The notes below the pieces were generated by a model. It was not told the DNA's origin. It ran no database searches and worked only from the letters and a program-made list of their open reading frames with translations. From positions 1-6,257 of the forward strand of contig JAABPT010000096.1 in assembly GCA_011391855.1 (NCBI GenBank): a stretch of 6,257 nt of DNA. Direction: 5' to 3'. Position 1 is the first letter of the stretch; every line of letters begins with the position of its first letter. Positions 1 through 6,257 of the stretch are shown here, in pieces. The stretch is from Burkholderiales bacterium. Its GTDB lineage: Bacteria > Pseudomonadota > Gammaproteobacteria > Burkholderiales > Burkholderiaceae_C. Position numbers and translations under genes: made by a program.

Positions 1-488
1 TTGCCGGCGAACCGCTGCCCAGCCTCGGGGCCGTGGCGGCGTACGTGCAGCGCAACGGTTTCGCGCTTAACGTGGAGATCAAGCCGACGCCGGGCACCGA
101 ACAAGCCACCGGGCACGCCGTGGGCGAGGCTTGCGCGCGGCTTTGGTTTGTGGACCACGCGTCACTGCTGTTCAGTTCTTTCCGACCTGAGGCCCTGCAA
201 GGCGCACGTGAAGCGGCACCGGGAATTGCGCGCGCCCTGCTCGTCGACACGCTGTGGCCAGGCTGGTTCGAGATGGCGCAATCGCTGGCCTGCGTGGCCG
301 TGGTCACCCACTACAACCTGATGGACGCCGCACTGCTGGCCAAGCTGCACAGCGCCGGGCTGCGCGCGCTGTGCTACACGGTCAACGATCCGGCCGAGGC
401 GCTGCGCCTGGTGCACCTGGGCATCGACGGCCTCATCACCGACGCGGTGGACCGGTTTTCACCGGGACTGACTGGTGTGAACGACTGA
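1..488 (+). CDS. ugpQ: Glycerophosphodiester phosphodiesterase, UgpQ-like (C-terminal part, 5' end outside window)
   Basis: The enzyme hydrolyses glycerophosphodiesters, from phospholipid breakdown, to sn-glycerol 3-phosphate and an alcohol, and acts in the cytoplasm in the UgpQ type. About 162 residues are visible, read from base 3 in frame 3 to the TGA at 486-488. The visible part starts near the family's 'PSL' segment, followed by NVEIKP (visible residues 23-28), whose Glu is a known metal ligand of the TIM-barrel active site. The stretch SSFRPEAL, and the late motif CYTVNDPAEALRL followed by GIDGLITDAVDRF, are typical of the C-terminal barrel strands. The N-terminal HRG and ENT motifs must lie upstream of the window, so catalytic completeness cannot be judged. 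In many proteobacteria this gene follows the ugpBAEC glycerol-3-phosphate transporter genes; whether it does here is not visible. The family call is firm. The UgpQ name rests on similarity to the cytoplasmic type and is less sure. Confidence 0.88.
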   Translation, partial: AGEPLPSLGAVAAYVQRNGFALNVEIKPTPGTEQATGHAVGEACARLWFVDHASLLFSSFRPEALQGAREAAPGIARALLVDTLWPGWFEMAQSLACVAVVTHYNLMDAALLAKLHSAGLRALCYTVNDPAEALRLVHLGIDGLITDAVDRFSPGLTGVND

Positions 489-521
489 CGGCCGACGGCC
501 ATGCGGGAGCGGTGCGAAGCG

Positions 522-527
522 TATGAT
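522..527 (+). promoter_or_regulatory. Possible -10 element (TATGAT) just before the small coiled-coil gene
   Basis: TATGAT matches the sigma-70 -10 consensus at five of six positions and stands out in very GC-rich DNA. It ends only 8 bases before the ATG at 536, so a start of transcription at the usual distance would fall within a few bases of that ATG. No good -35 hexamer is seen at 16-18 bases upstream (around 498-505), and there is no extended -10 TG. The call is therefore tentative. Confidence 0.3.
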
Positions 528-535
528 GTGACGGC

Positions 536-784
536 ATGACTGACGAAGTACAGAACCTCGTCCTCGAACACCTGAAGGCCATCCGCGCCGACGTCGCCGA
601 CCTTCGGCGCGAAGTGCGCGATGTGAAGATGCGCCTGTCGTCGCTGGAGAACCAGGTCGTGCAGATGCACAAGAGCATCGCCTTCCTGCACGAGGACATG
701 GCCGGGGTGAACTTGCGCCTGGACGGCCTGAGCGAACGCGTTGAGCGTATCGAGCGTCGGCTGGAGCTGCGAGAAAGCGCCTGA
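536..784 (+). CDS. Small coiled-coil protein of unknown function
   Basis: This is an 82-residue, highly charged protein with no signal peptide or membrane segment. Hydrophobic residues fall at alternating 3- and 4-residue steps without a break: V9, L13, I16, V20, L23, V27, V30, L34, L37, V41, M44, I48, L51, M55, V58, L62, L65, V69, I72 and L76. That is nearly ten perfect heptads, so a dimeric or trimeric coiled coil over almost the whole length is expected. The start is the ATG at 536: no other ATG or GTG in this frame lies between it and the preceding gene, and no clear Shine-Dalgarno sequence is present. It begins 47 bases after the ugpQ-like gene and ends 3 bases from the stop of the converging MFS gene. 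Small proteins beginning with a similar MTDEV...LVLEHL segment are, to my recollection, annotated as hypothetical in other proteobacteria. The function is unknown; a scaffold or partner-binding role is only a guess. Confidence 0.75.
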   Translation: MTDEVQNLVLEHLKAIRADVADLRREVRDVKMRLSSLENQVVQMHKSIAFLHEDMAGVNLRLDGLSERVERIERRLELRESA

Positions 785-787
785 ACC

Positions 788-2113
788 TCACTCAGCCGGC
801 CGCACGCTGGCCTCGATGCCCAGCCAGTCGGAGTCCTGTTCAGGCTGCGGCAGCACCTTCAGTTCACGGATCAGCGGCAGCCGCCAGGCCACCACCACCA
901 GCAGCACCGAAACGCCGCCGGCAAAGCCCAGCGCCGAGCGCAGCCCCACGTGTTCGCCCAGCCAGCCGCCGAGCAGCGCGCCGGGCGCGGCGGCCAGCAG
1001 CGTGAGCCAGCGCATGGTGCTCGTCATGCGCCCCAGCAGCGGCTCGGGCGTCACCGCCTGGCGCAGCGCCAGGAAGTTGATGAAGATGAACACCGCGCCA
1101 GCGGAAAAGCTCATCAGCATGAGCGCGAACGCGGCCACGCCCCAGGCGTTGGCCGGCGCGGCGGCCAGCAGCAGCCAGCCGCTGCCGCAGACCGCATAAC
1201 CCACCACCAGGCAGGGGCCGGGGCCAAGCGCTCGGCTGATGCGGCGGCCGTACACGCTGCCGACGATGGTGCCCACGCCCACGCCCATATAGCAAAGACC
1301 TACGGCCTGTTCCGACAAGCCCAGTGTTCGCGTGGCGAAGAGGATCTGCACCGTCATCGCCGCGTAATGGCACATCTGCCAAACGCCCATCAGCACCGCC
1401 AGCGTCAGCAGCAGGCGGTGCCCGGTGACGAAGCGCAGGCCGACCATCAGGTCTCGCCAGAAGCGCGCATCGGGTGCCGTTTCGCGCCGCTCGTGCACAC
1501 GGATGCCGCGCAGGATGAGCGCCGAGCCCAGCAGCAGAACCGCATTCACGAGCAGCGCCACTGGCGCGCCCACCAGCTTGATCAGTGCGCCGGCCAGCCC
1601 CGGGCCGGCCACTTCGGCACCCGACGAAGCGAGTGCATTCTTGGCATGCGCCTCCACCAGCCGGTGGCGCGGCACCACCTGCATCAGCACGATCTGCGCC
1701 GCGCTGCCGGCCACGGTGTGCACGGTGCCCAGCACGAAGCCCACCAGGTACAGCCATTCCATCGACAGCCAGCCCAGCCACCAAGCCAGCGGCACGCTGG
1801 CCGCCGCCAGTGCAGCGCCGCTTTCGCCCACCACGTACACCGGCAGCTTGCGCACGCGGTCCAGCCACACGCCCGAAGGCAGCGACAAGAGCAGGAAGGG
1901 CAGCAGTTCGATCGCCGTCAGCAGCCCCATCTGCGTGGGCTTGGCCTGCAGCAGCACCGCCGCGGTGAGCGGCAGCGCCAGCATCATCACCTGGTTGGCG
2001 AAGGAACTGGTGAGGATGGAGCTCCACAGCCGCAGGTAGGTGCGGTCGCGCCACAGGTCGTCGGCCGCCAGCGCGGGCAGGCCCAGGCGCTGCAGCAGCT
2101 GAGGGCCCTTCAA
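788..2113 (-). CDS. Major facilitator superfamily exporter, EntS/DHA3-like
   Basis: This is a 441-residue inner-membrane secondary transporter, close to the usual length of the MFS_3 / enterobactin-exporter-like group, which mostly exports drugs or siderophores using the proton gradient. A short cytoplasmic N-terminus with WRDRTYLRLW (residues 21-30) precedes helix 1. The helix 2-3 loop has GVWLDRVRKLP (81-91), a form of MFS motif A. Hydrophobic segments fill about 32-57, 62-80, 93-145, 165-203, 233-262, 267-289, 300-348 and 367-411, consistent with 12 helices. The segment LLGRMTSTMRWL (359-370) is characteristic of this group. The start is TTG at 2113. It is the first start codon after an in-frame TGA at 2132-2134, with a weak GTGAG 6 bases upstream; the next in-frame ATG is at residue 43, inside helix 1. 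It follows argJ by 18 bases, so co-transcription is likely. The substrate cannot be read from the sequence. Confidence 0.9.
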   Translation of the reverse strand: MKGPQLLQRLGLPALAADDLWRDRTYLRLWSSILTSSFANQVMMLALPLTAAVLLQAKPTQMGLLTAIELLPFLLLSLPSGVWLDRVRKLPVYVVGESGAALAAASVPLAWWLGWLSMEWLYLVGFVLGTVHTVAGSAAQIVLMQVVPRHRLVEAHAKNALASSGAEVAGPGLAGALIKLVGAPVALLVNAVLLLGSALILRGIRVHERRETAPDARFWRDLMVGLRFVTGHRLLLTLAVLMGVWQMCHYAAMTVQILFATRTLGLSEQAVGLCYMGVGVGTIVGSVYGRRISRALGPGPCLVVGYAVCGSGWLLLAAAPANAWGVAAFALMLMSFSAGAVFIFINFLALRQAVTPEPLLGRMTSTMRWLTLLAAAPGALLGGWLGEHVGLRSALGFAGGVSVLLVVVAWRLPLIRELKVLPQPEQDSDWLGIEASVRPAE

Positions 2114-2131
2114 GCGGGACTCACGAACGTC

Positions 2132-3370
2132 TCACGACCGGTAGTCGGCGTTGATGCTCACGTAGTCGTGCGACAGGTCGCAGGTCCACACCGTGGTCTC
2201 CGCGGCACCGCGGTGTAGGTGCACGCGCACGGTGATCTCGCTCTGCTTCATCACGCGCTGGCCGTCTTCCTCGCGGTAGTCGGGGTGGCGGCCACCCGCG
2301 CGCACCACGTGCACGTCGTCCAGGTGCAGGTCGATGAGATTCTGGTCGAGGTCGCCAATGCCGGCGTAGCCCACCGCAGCCAGGATGCGACCCAGGTTGG
2401 GGTCGCTGGCGAAGAAGGCCGTCTTCACAAGCGGCGAATGGGCGATGGCGTAAGCCGCCAACTTGCACTCGGCTTCATTGCGGCCACCCTCAACCGTGAC
2501 GGTGATGAACTTGGTGGCGCCTTCGCCGTCGCGCACGATGGCCTGGGCCAGTTGCTGCGCCACCGCGACCACGGCGTCGCGCAAGGTGCGGCCTTCGGGC
2601 GAGTCCAGCGCGGTGATCGGCGCATGGCCAGCGCGCTGCGTGGCCATGAGCATGAAGGAGTCGTTGGTGGAGGTGTCGCCGTCGATCGTGATGCGGTTGA
2701 AGCTGAGATCGGCGGCTTCCTTCAGCAGAGGCTGCAGCAGGGCCGGCGCGATGACGGCGTCGGTGGCCATGAAGCCCAGCATGGTGGCCATGTTCGGGCG
2801 GATCATGCCGGCGCCCTTGCTGATGCCGGTGACGCTGACGGTGCGGCCGCCGATGCTGACTTGCCGCGACGCTGCCTTGGGCAGCGTGTCGGTGGTCATG
2901 ATGCCCTGCGCGGCCTCGGCCCAGGCGGCACCGTCGGCCGGCCGCAGCGCGGCCACCAGCGCGGGCAAGGCGGCCTCGATGCGCTCCACCGGCAGGGTTT
3001 CCATGATCACGCCGGTGGAGAAGGGCAGCACCTGCTGCGCGTCCAGACCGAGCTGCGCAGCCAACGCCGCGCAGCTGCGCTCGGCCCGCACCAGGCCATC
3101 GGCACCGGTGCCGGCATTGGCGTTCCCGGTATTGACCAGCAATGCACGGATAGCGTGCCCGGCGGCGAGCTGACGCTGGCAGATCTGCACTGGCGCAGCG
3201 CAGAAGCGGTTGCTCGTGAAGACGCCGGCCACCGCCGCGCCTTCGTCCAGCGCGAACAGCACCAGGTCGCGCCGGTTGGGCTTGCGGATGCCGCCCATCG
3301 CGATGGCGATGCGCAGACCGGCAACGGGGAACAGCGACTGCGGATCGGGGGCGGCAAGGTTGACGGGCAT
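2132..3370 (-). CDS. argJ: Bifunctional ArgJ: glutamate N-acetyltransferase / ornithine acetyltransferase
   Basis: ArgJ moves the acetyl group from N-acetylornithine to glutamate, giving ornithine and recycling N-acetylglutamate in the cytoplasmic arginine pathway. Many members can also use acetyl-CoA. The protein has 412 residues, the normal family length. The self-cleavage site is plain: KGAGMIRPNMATML at 185-198, with cleavage expected between A195 and T196. T196 becomes the N-terminal nucleophile of the beta chain. The oxyanion-hole pair STG (T118, G119), substrate-binding K185, E283 in DGEGATK, and the C-terminal INADYRS (N407, S412) are all present, so it should be active. The ATG at 3370 puts the mature N-terminus at the usual place, and a weak GAAAG lies 6 bases upstream. 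Sequence alone does not settle whether it is bifunctional or ornithine-only. secA lies upstream across a 290-base gap; the MFS gene follows closely in the same reading frame. Confidence 0.97.
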   Translation of the reverse strand: MPVNLAAPDPQSLFPVAGLRIAIAMGGIRKPNRRDLVLFALDEGAAVAGVFTSNRFCAAPVQICQRQLAAGHAIRALLVNTGNANAGTGADGLVRAERSCAALAAQLGLDAQQVLPFSTGVIMETLPVERIEAALPALVAALRPADGAAWAEAAQGIMTTDTLPKAASRQVSIGGRTVSVTGISKGAGMIRPNMATMLGFMATDAVIAPALLQPLLKEAADLSFNRITIDGDTSTNDSFMLMATQRAGHAPITALDSPEGRTLRDAVVAVAQQLAQAIVRDGEGATKFITVTVEGGRNEAECKLAAYAIAHSPLVKTAFFASDPNLGRILAAVGYAGIGDLDQNLIDLHLDDVHVVRAGGRHPDYREEDGQRVMKQSEITVRVHLHRGAAETTVWTCDLSHDYVSINADYRS

Positions 3371-3403
3371 GGGGCGCTTTCGGGCGGACTTCGCGTGACA
3401 CGC

Positions 3404-3433
3404 ATTCTAGGCAGCGCCACCCCAGGATCGCAC
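3404..3433 (-). promoter_or_regulatory. Possible sigma-70 promoter of argJ
   Basis: Read on the minus strand, TAGAAT (3409-3404) matches the -10 consensus at five of six positions. An 18-base spacer separates it from GTGCGA (3433-3428), a poor -35 with three of six matches. Transcription would start near 3397, giving a leader of roughly 27 bases before the argJ ATG. The position between a likely secA terminator and argJ makes sense, but the -35 is weak. No arginine-repressor operator was recognised. Confidence 0.4.
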
Positions 3434-3535
3434 TGCGTGTACTTGTGCCGCTGGGCGACGAGGCGAATCCGGCGCACTGGGAGAGACCTGGACTTCGCAG
3501 GCGATCGCGCTGGCGCGTTCCTGAGTCCGGCAGCA

Positions 3536-3553
3536 GGGCGCCCGTTGGCGCCC
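3536..3553. repeat. Short perfect GC-rich inverted repeat
   Basis: GGGCGCC (3536-3542) and GGCGCCC (3547-3553) form a perfect 7-base-pair stem with a 4-base loop. It lies just beyond the larger hairpin when read in the direction of secA transcription. No run of T follows on either strand, so it is not a classical terminator by itself. It may be a second pause or 3'-end stabilising hairpin, or chance in GC-rich DNA. Confidence 0.4.
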
Positions 3554-3561
3554 CGCCAGGG

Positions 3562-3603
3562 ACGACAAAGCTCCCGCGAGTCGCCTCATGGGGGCTTTGT
3601 CGT
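3562..3603 (-). terminator. Probable transcription terminator of secA
   Basis: The arms 3562-3575 and 3590-3603 pair over 14 base pairs with a single G-U pair and a 14-base loop. It sits 57 bases past the secA stop codon, where a 3'-end hairpin is expected. The outer part of the stem contains AAAGC/GCTTT. The T tract after the stem is poor on the minus strand (the arm ends CTTTGTCGT and is followed by C's), so termination may be weak or rely on another factor. The stem is nearly symmetric, but no plus-strand gene ends here, which favours secA as the gene served. Confidence 0.6.
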
Positions 3604-3660
3604 TCAGTCCCGCGGCCTATGTCGGCCGGCGCTGGTCACCATACCGGCATCAGCGGCGAA

Positions 3661-6257
3661 TCACGCCAGCCTGCCGTGGCAGTTCTTGTACTTCTTCCCG
3701 CTGCCGCAGGGGCAAGGGTCGTTGCGCCCCACCTTGGGCACAGGCGTCTCGGCCAGCAACCCGGTGTCGGCCACCTGTGACACGCCGCCGTCCTCGGTAG
3801 GTGCCGTGTAGGTGACGTTCGACAGTTGCCCCGCCTGCTCCTCCAGCGCTGCCGCGGCCTGCGCGGCTTCGTCCTGGCTCTGGATGCGCACCGTCATCAG
3901 CACGCGCGTGACTTCCAGCTTCACCACGTCGAGCAGCTGGCTGAAGAGCTCGAAGGCCTCGCGCTTGTACTCCTGCTTCGGGTTCTTCTGCGCATAACCG
4001 CGCAGGTGGATGCCCTGGCGCAGGTAGTCCAGCGCCGCCAGGTGCTCGCGCCAGTGGCTGTCGATGCTCTGCAGCAGCACCATGCGCATGAAGGGCGTGA
4101 ACTGTTCGGCGCCCACGAAGTCGAGCTTGGCCTGGAAATGCCCGTCGGCCGCGGCCACCACCTTGTCGACGATGTCCTGGTCGGTGATGGAGTCGCTCTT
4201 GTCGACATCGCCCTTGAGGTCGATCTCCAGCTGCCATTCGTCCTTCAGCACGCGCTCCAGGCCGGCCAGGTCCCACAGCTCTTCCAGGCTCTCGCTGGGC
4301 ACATAGGTGCGCGCGACCTCGGTCATGGCGCTCCGGCGCAGGTTGGCGATCTGCTCGGTCAGCGTCTGCGCTTCCAGGATCTCGTTGCGCTGCTGGTAGA
4401 TGACCTTGCGCTGGTCGTTGGAGACGTCGTCGTATTCAAGCAGCTGCTTGCGGATGTCGAAGTTGCGTGCCTCCACCTTGCGCTGCGCGCTTTCGATACT
4501 TCGGTTGACGATGCCGGCTTCGATGGCCTCGCCCTCGGGCATCTTAAGCCGGTCCATGATTGCGCGCACGCGGTCGCCGGCGAAGATGCGCATGAGCTGG
4601 TCGTCCAGGCTCAGGTAGAAGCGGCTGGCGCCGGGGTCGCCCTGGCGGCCGGAGCGGCCGCGCAGCTGGTTGTCGATGCGCCGGCTCTCGTGGCGCTCGG
4701 TGGCCACGATGCGCAGGCCGCCGGCGGCCTTCACCTGTTCGTGCAGGCTCTGCCATTCGTCGCGCAGCTTCTGCGCGCGGGTCTGCTTGTCTTCCTCTGA
4801 AAGGCTCGTGTCGGCTTCCAGGAACTGGATCTGCTTTTCCACATTGCCGCCGAGCACGATGTCGGTGCCGCGGCCGGCCATATTGGTGGCGATGGTGATC
4901 ATCTTCGGCCGCCCAGCCTGCGCCACGATCTCGGCTTCCTTGGCGTGCTGCTTGGCGTTCAGCACCTGGTGCGGCAGCTTGACCTTTGTCAGCAGGTCGG
5001 AGATGAGTTCGGAATTCTCGATGCTGGTGGTGCCCACCAGCACCGGCTGGCCGCGCTCGAAGCAGTCGCGGATGTCGTTGATGACCGCGTCGTACTTCTC
5101 CTTCGCGGTCTTGTAAATGAGGTCGTTGTCGTCCTTGCGGATGGTGGGCTTGTTCGGCGGGATGACCACCGTTTCCAGGCCGTAGATTTCCTGGAATTCG
5201 TAGGCTTCGGTGTCGGCCGTGCCGGTCATGCCGGCCAGCTTGCCGTACATGCGGAAGTAGTTCTGGAAGGTGACGGAAGCCAGCGTCTGGTTCTCGCTCT
5301 GGATCTGCACGCCTTCCTTGGCTTCCACGGCCTGGTGCAGGCCGTCGCTCCAGCGCCGGCCCGTCATGAGGCGGCCGGTGAATTCGTCGACGATGATCAC
5401 CTCGCCGTTCTGCACCACGTAATGCTGGTCGCGGTGGTACAGGTTGTTCGCCCTCAGCGCCGCGTACACATGGTGCATGAGCGCGATATTGCCCGGGTCG
5501 TACAGGCTGGCGCCTTCGGCCAGCAGGCCGTTGCTGGTGAGCAATTCCTCGGCCTTCTCGTGGCCGCTTTCGGTGAGGTAGATCTGGTGGCTCTTCTCGT
5601 CCACCGTGAAGTCGCCGGCCTCGATGACGCCTTCGCCGGTGCGCACGTCTTCCTCGCCGATCTGCTTCTTGAGACTGGGCACGATGGCGTTGATGCGCAC
5701 GTACATCTCGGTGTGGTCTTCGGCCTGGCCGCTGATGATGAGCGGCGTGCGCGCCTCGTCGATCAGGATCGAGTCCACCTCGTCGACGATGGCGTAATTC
5801 AACCCGCGCGCCACGCGGTCGCGCACGTCGAGCACCATGTTGTCGCGCAGGTAGTCGAAGCCGAATTCGTTGTTCGTGCCGTAGGTCACGTCGGCGGCAT
5901 AGGCGGCCTGCTTCTGTTCGCGGCTCAGACCGGGTACGTTGACACCCACCGTGAGGCCCAGGAAGCCGTAGATGCGGCCCATCCATTCGGCGTCGCGGCT
6001 GGCCAGGTAGTCGTTGACGGTGACCACGTGAACGCCCTTGCCGGCCAGCGCATTCAGGTACACCGGCAGCGTAGCCATCAGCGTCTTGCCCTCGCCGGTG
6101 CGCATCTCGGCGATCTTGCCCTGGTGCAGCGCAATGCCGCCCACGAGCTGCACGTCGAAGTGGCGCATCTTCAGCGTGCGCTTGCTGGCTTCGCGCGCCA
6201 CGGCAAAGGCCTCGGGCAGCAGGTCGTCGAGCGTGGCACCGGTGGCCACGCGCTGGC
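3661..6257 (-). CDS. secA: Protein translocase subunit SecA (N-terminus outside window)
   Basis: SecA is the ATPase that pushes unfolded preproteins through SecYEG at the inner membrane. About 864 residues are visible. Numbering from the valine codon at 6247-6249, motif I TGEGKT is at 51-56, DEVD at 156-159, the preprotein-binding domain at about 170-325, the second ATPase domain at about 360-560 with TNMAGRGTD (455-463) and GRSGRQGDPG (531-540), then the helical wing and scaffold. The C-terminal zinc motif CPCGSGKKYKNCH (C846, C848, C857, H858), which binds SecB and phospholipid, is intact. Comparing motif positions with E. coli SecA, about 50 N-terminal residues are missing. The GTG at 6249 is an internal valine, not the start: the frame stays open upstream through the window edge (Gln-Arg-Val). 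No frameshift or missing motif is seen. The gene appears to end in its own terminator before argJ. Confidence 0.98.
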   Translation of the reverse strand, partial: QRVATGATLDDLLPEAFAVAREASKRTLKMRHFDVQLVGGIALHQGKIAEMRTGEGKTLMATLPVYLNALAGKGVHVVTVNDYLASRDAEWMGRIYGFLGLTVGVNVPGLSREQKQAAYAADVTYGTNNEFGFDYLRDNMVLDVRDRVARGLNYAIVDEVDSILIDEARTPLIISGQAEDHTEMYVRINAIVPSLKKQIGEEDVRTGEGVIEAGDFTVDEKSHQIYLTESGHEKAEELLTSNGLLAEGASLYDPGNIALMHHVYAALRANNLYHRDQHYVVQNGEVIIVDEFTGRLMTGRRWSDGLHQAVEAKEGVQIQSENQTLASVTFQNYFRMYGKLAGMTGTADTEAYEFQEIYGLETVVIPPNKPTIRKDDNDLIYKTAKEKYDAVINDIRDCFERGQPVLVGTTSIENSELISDLLTKVKLPHQVLNAKQHAKEAEIVAQAGRPKMITIATNMAGRGTDIVLGGNVEKQIQFLEADTSLSEEDKQTRAQKLRDEWQSLHEQVKAAGGLRIVATERHESRRIDNQLRGRSGRQGDPGASRFYLSLDDQLMRIFAGDRVRAIMDRLKMPEGEAIEAGIVNRSIESAQRKVEARNFDIRKQLLEYDDVSNDQRKVIYQQRNEILEAQTLTEQIANLRRSAMTEVARTYVPSESLEELWDLAGLERVLKDEWQLEIDLKGDVDKSDSITDQDIVDKVVAAADGHFQAKLDFVGAEQFTPFMRMVLLQSIDSHWREHLAALDYLRQGIHLRGYAQKNPKQEYKREAFELFSQLLDVVKLEVTRVLMTVRIQSQDEAAQAAAALEEQAGQLSNVTYTAPTEDGGVSQVADTGLLAETPVPKVGRNDPCPCGSGKKYKNCHGRLA

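Larger units (their letters stand above)
3371..3660. other. Intergenic region between argJ and secA
   Basis: This 290-base gap has no credible gene: the short open frames inside it show no recognisable protein features and do not follow the codon pattern of the neighbours. It holds a long hairpin next to the secA end, a second short GC hairpin, and a promoter-like -10 near argJ, each listed separately. No further structure was recognised in the stretch 3434-3535. Confidence 0.7.

Noticed and set aside
487..500. Two adjacent copies of the 7-base sequence GACGGCC between the ugpQ-like gene and the coiled-coil gene.
   Set aside because: Two short GC-rich copies are easily due to chance; there is no third full copy, dyad or spacing suggesting a binding site array.
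885..910. CCA/CAG triplet run resembling a microsatellite.
   Set aside because: It encodes consecutive valines and leucines of an MFS membrane helix on the minus strand, so codon use explains it.
3501..3508. The palindrome GCGATCGC in the argJ-secA gap, resembling the cyanobacterial HIP1 octamer.
   Set aside because: I noticed it only once, and the genes do not suggest a cyanobacterium.
950..3811. Very long plus-strand open frames (422 codons at 950-2218 and 530 codons at 2219-3811) lying opposite the MFS gene and argJ, in one frame broken by a single stop.
   Set aside because: Their translations are rich in His, Gln, Arg and Ala with no domain or hydrophobic pattern. Such antisense frames stay open by chance in DNA with strong GC bias at third positions. 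The minus-strand frames encode clear families.
4544..5986. A 480-codon second minus-strand frame inside secA, rich in Arg, Gly and Pro.
   Set aside because: It overlaps the conserved SecA ATPase coding sequence in another frame, and its composition is that of a GC-driven shadow.
6247..6249. GTG as a possible true start of SecA.
   Set aside because: The frame continues upstream to the window edge and the motif I position shows that about 50 conserved N-terminal residues must precede it.

Overview
The window looks like ordinary chromosomal DNA from a GC-rich betaproteobacterium, probably of the order Burkholderiales and perhaps Comamonadaceae-like. The basis is the very high G+C at third codon positions, the style of the SecA and ArgJ proteins, and secA lying directly upstream of argJ, an order I recall from that group. 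The genus cannot be fixed from the sequence alone.

Layout, left to right. Bases 1-488 (+) hold the C-terminal part of a glycerophosphodiester phosphodiesterase (UgpQ-like) whose N-terminus lies outside the window. Bases 536-784 (+) encode a small 82-residue protein that is almost entirely one uninterrupted coiled coil, of unknown function. The strand then switches. Bases 788-2113 (-) encode a 12-helix-type MFS exporter of the EntS/DHA3-like group, starting from TTG. Bases 2132-3370 (-) encode ArgJ, the bifunctional ornithine/glutamate acetyltransferase of arginine biosynthesis. A 290-base gap (3371-3660) follows, with a probable terminator for secA and a possible promoter for argJ. Bases 3661-6257 (-) hold SecA, the preprotein translocase ATPase, complete at its C-terminus but lacking roughly its first 50 residues.

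On the minus strand, secA, argJ and the MFS gene point the same way. secA is probably its own transcription unit, while argJ and the MFS gene look like a two-gene operon with an 18-base gap. The two plus-strand genes converge on the MFS gene with only 3 bases between stop codons. The genes do not form an obvious single pathway: phospholipid-derived phosphodiester catabolism, an exporter, arginine synthesis and Sec secretion are separate jobs.

I found no mobile element, CRISPR array, tRNA or rRNA, and no convincing undescribed system. The items most worth a second look are the coiled-coil protein, its possibly leaderless start, and the in-frame single-stop junction between argJ and the MFS gene.
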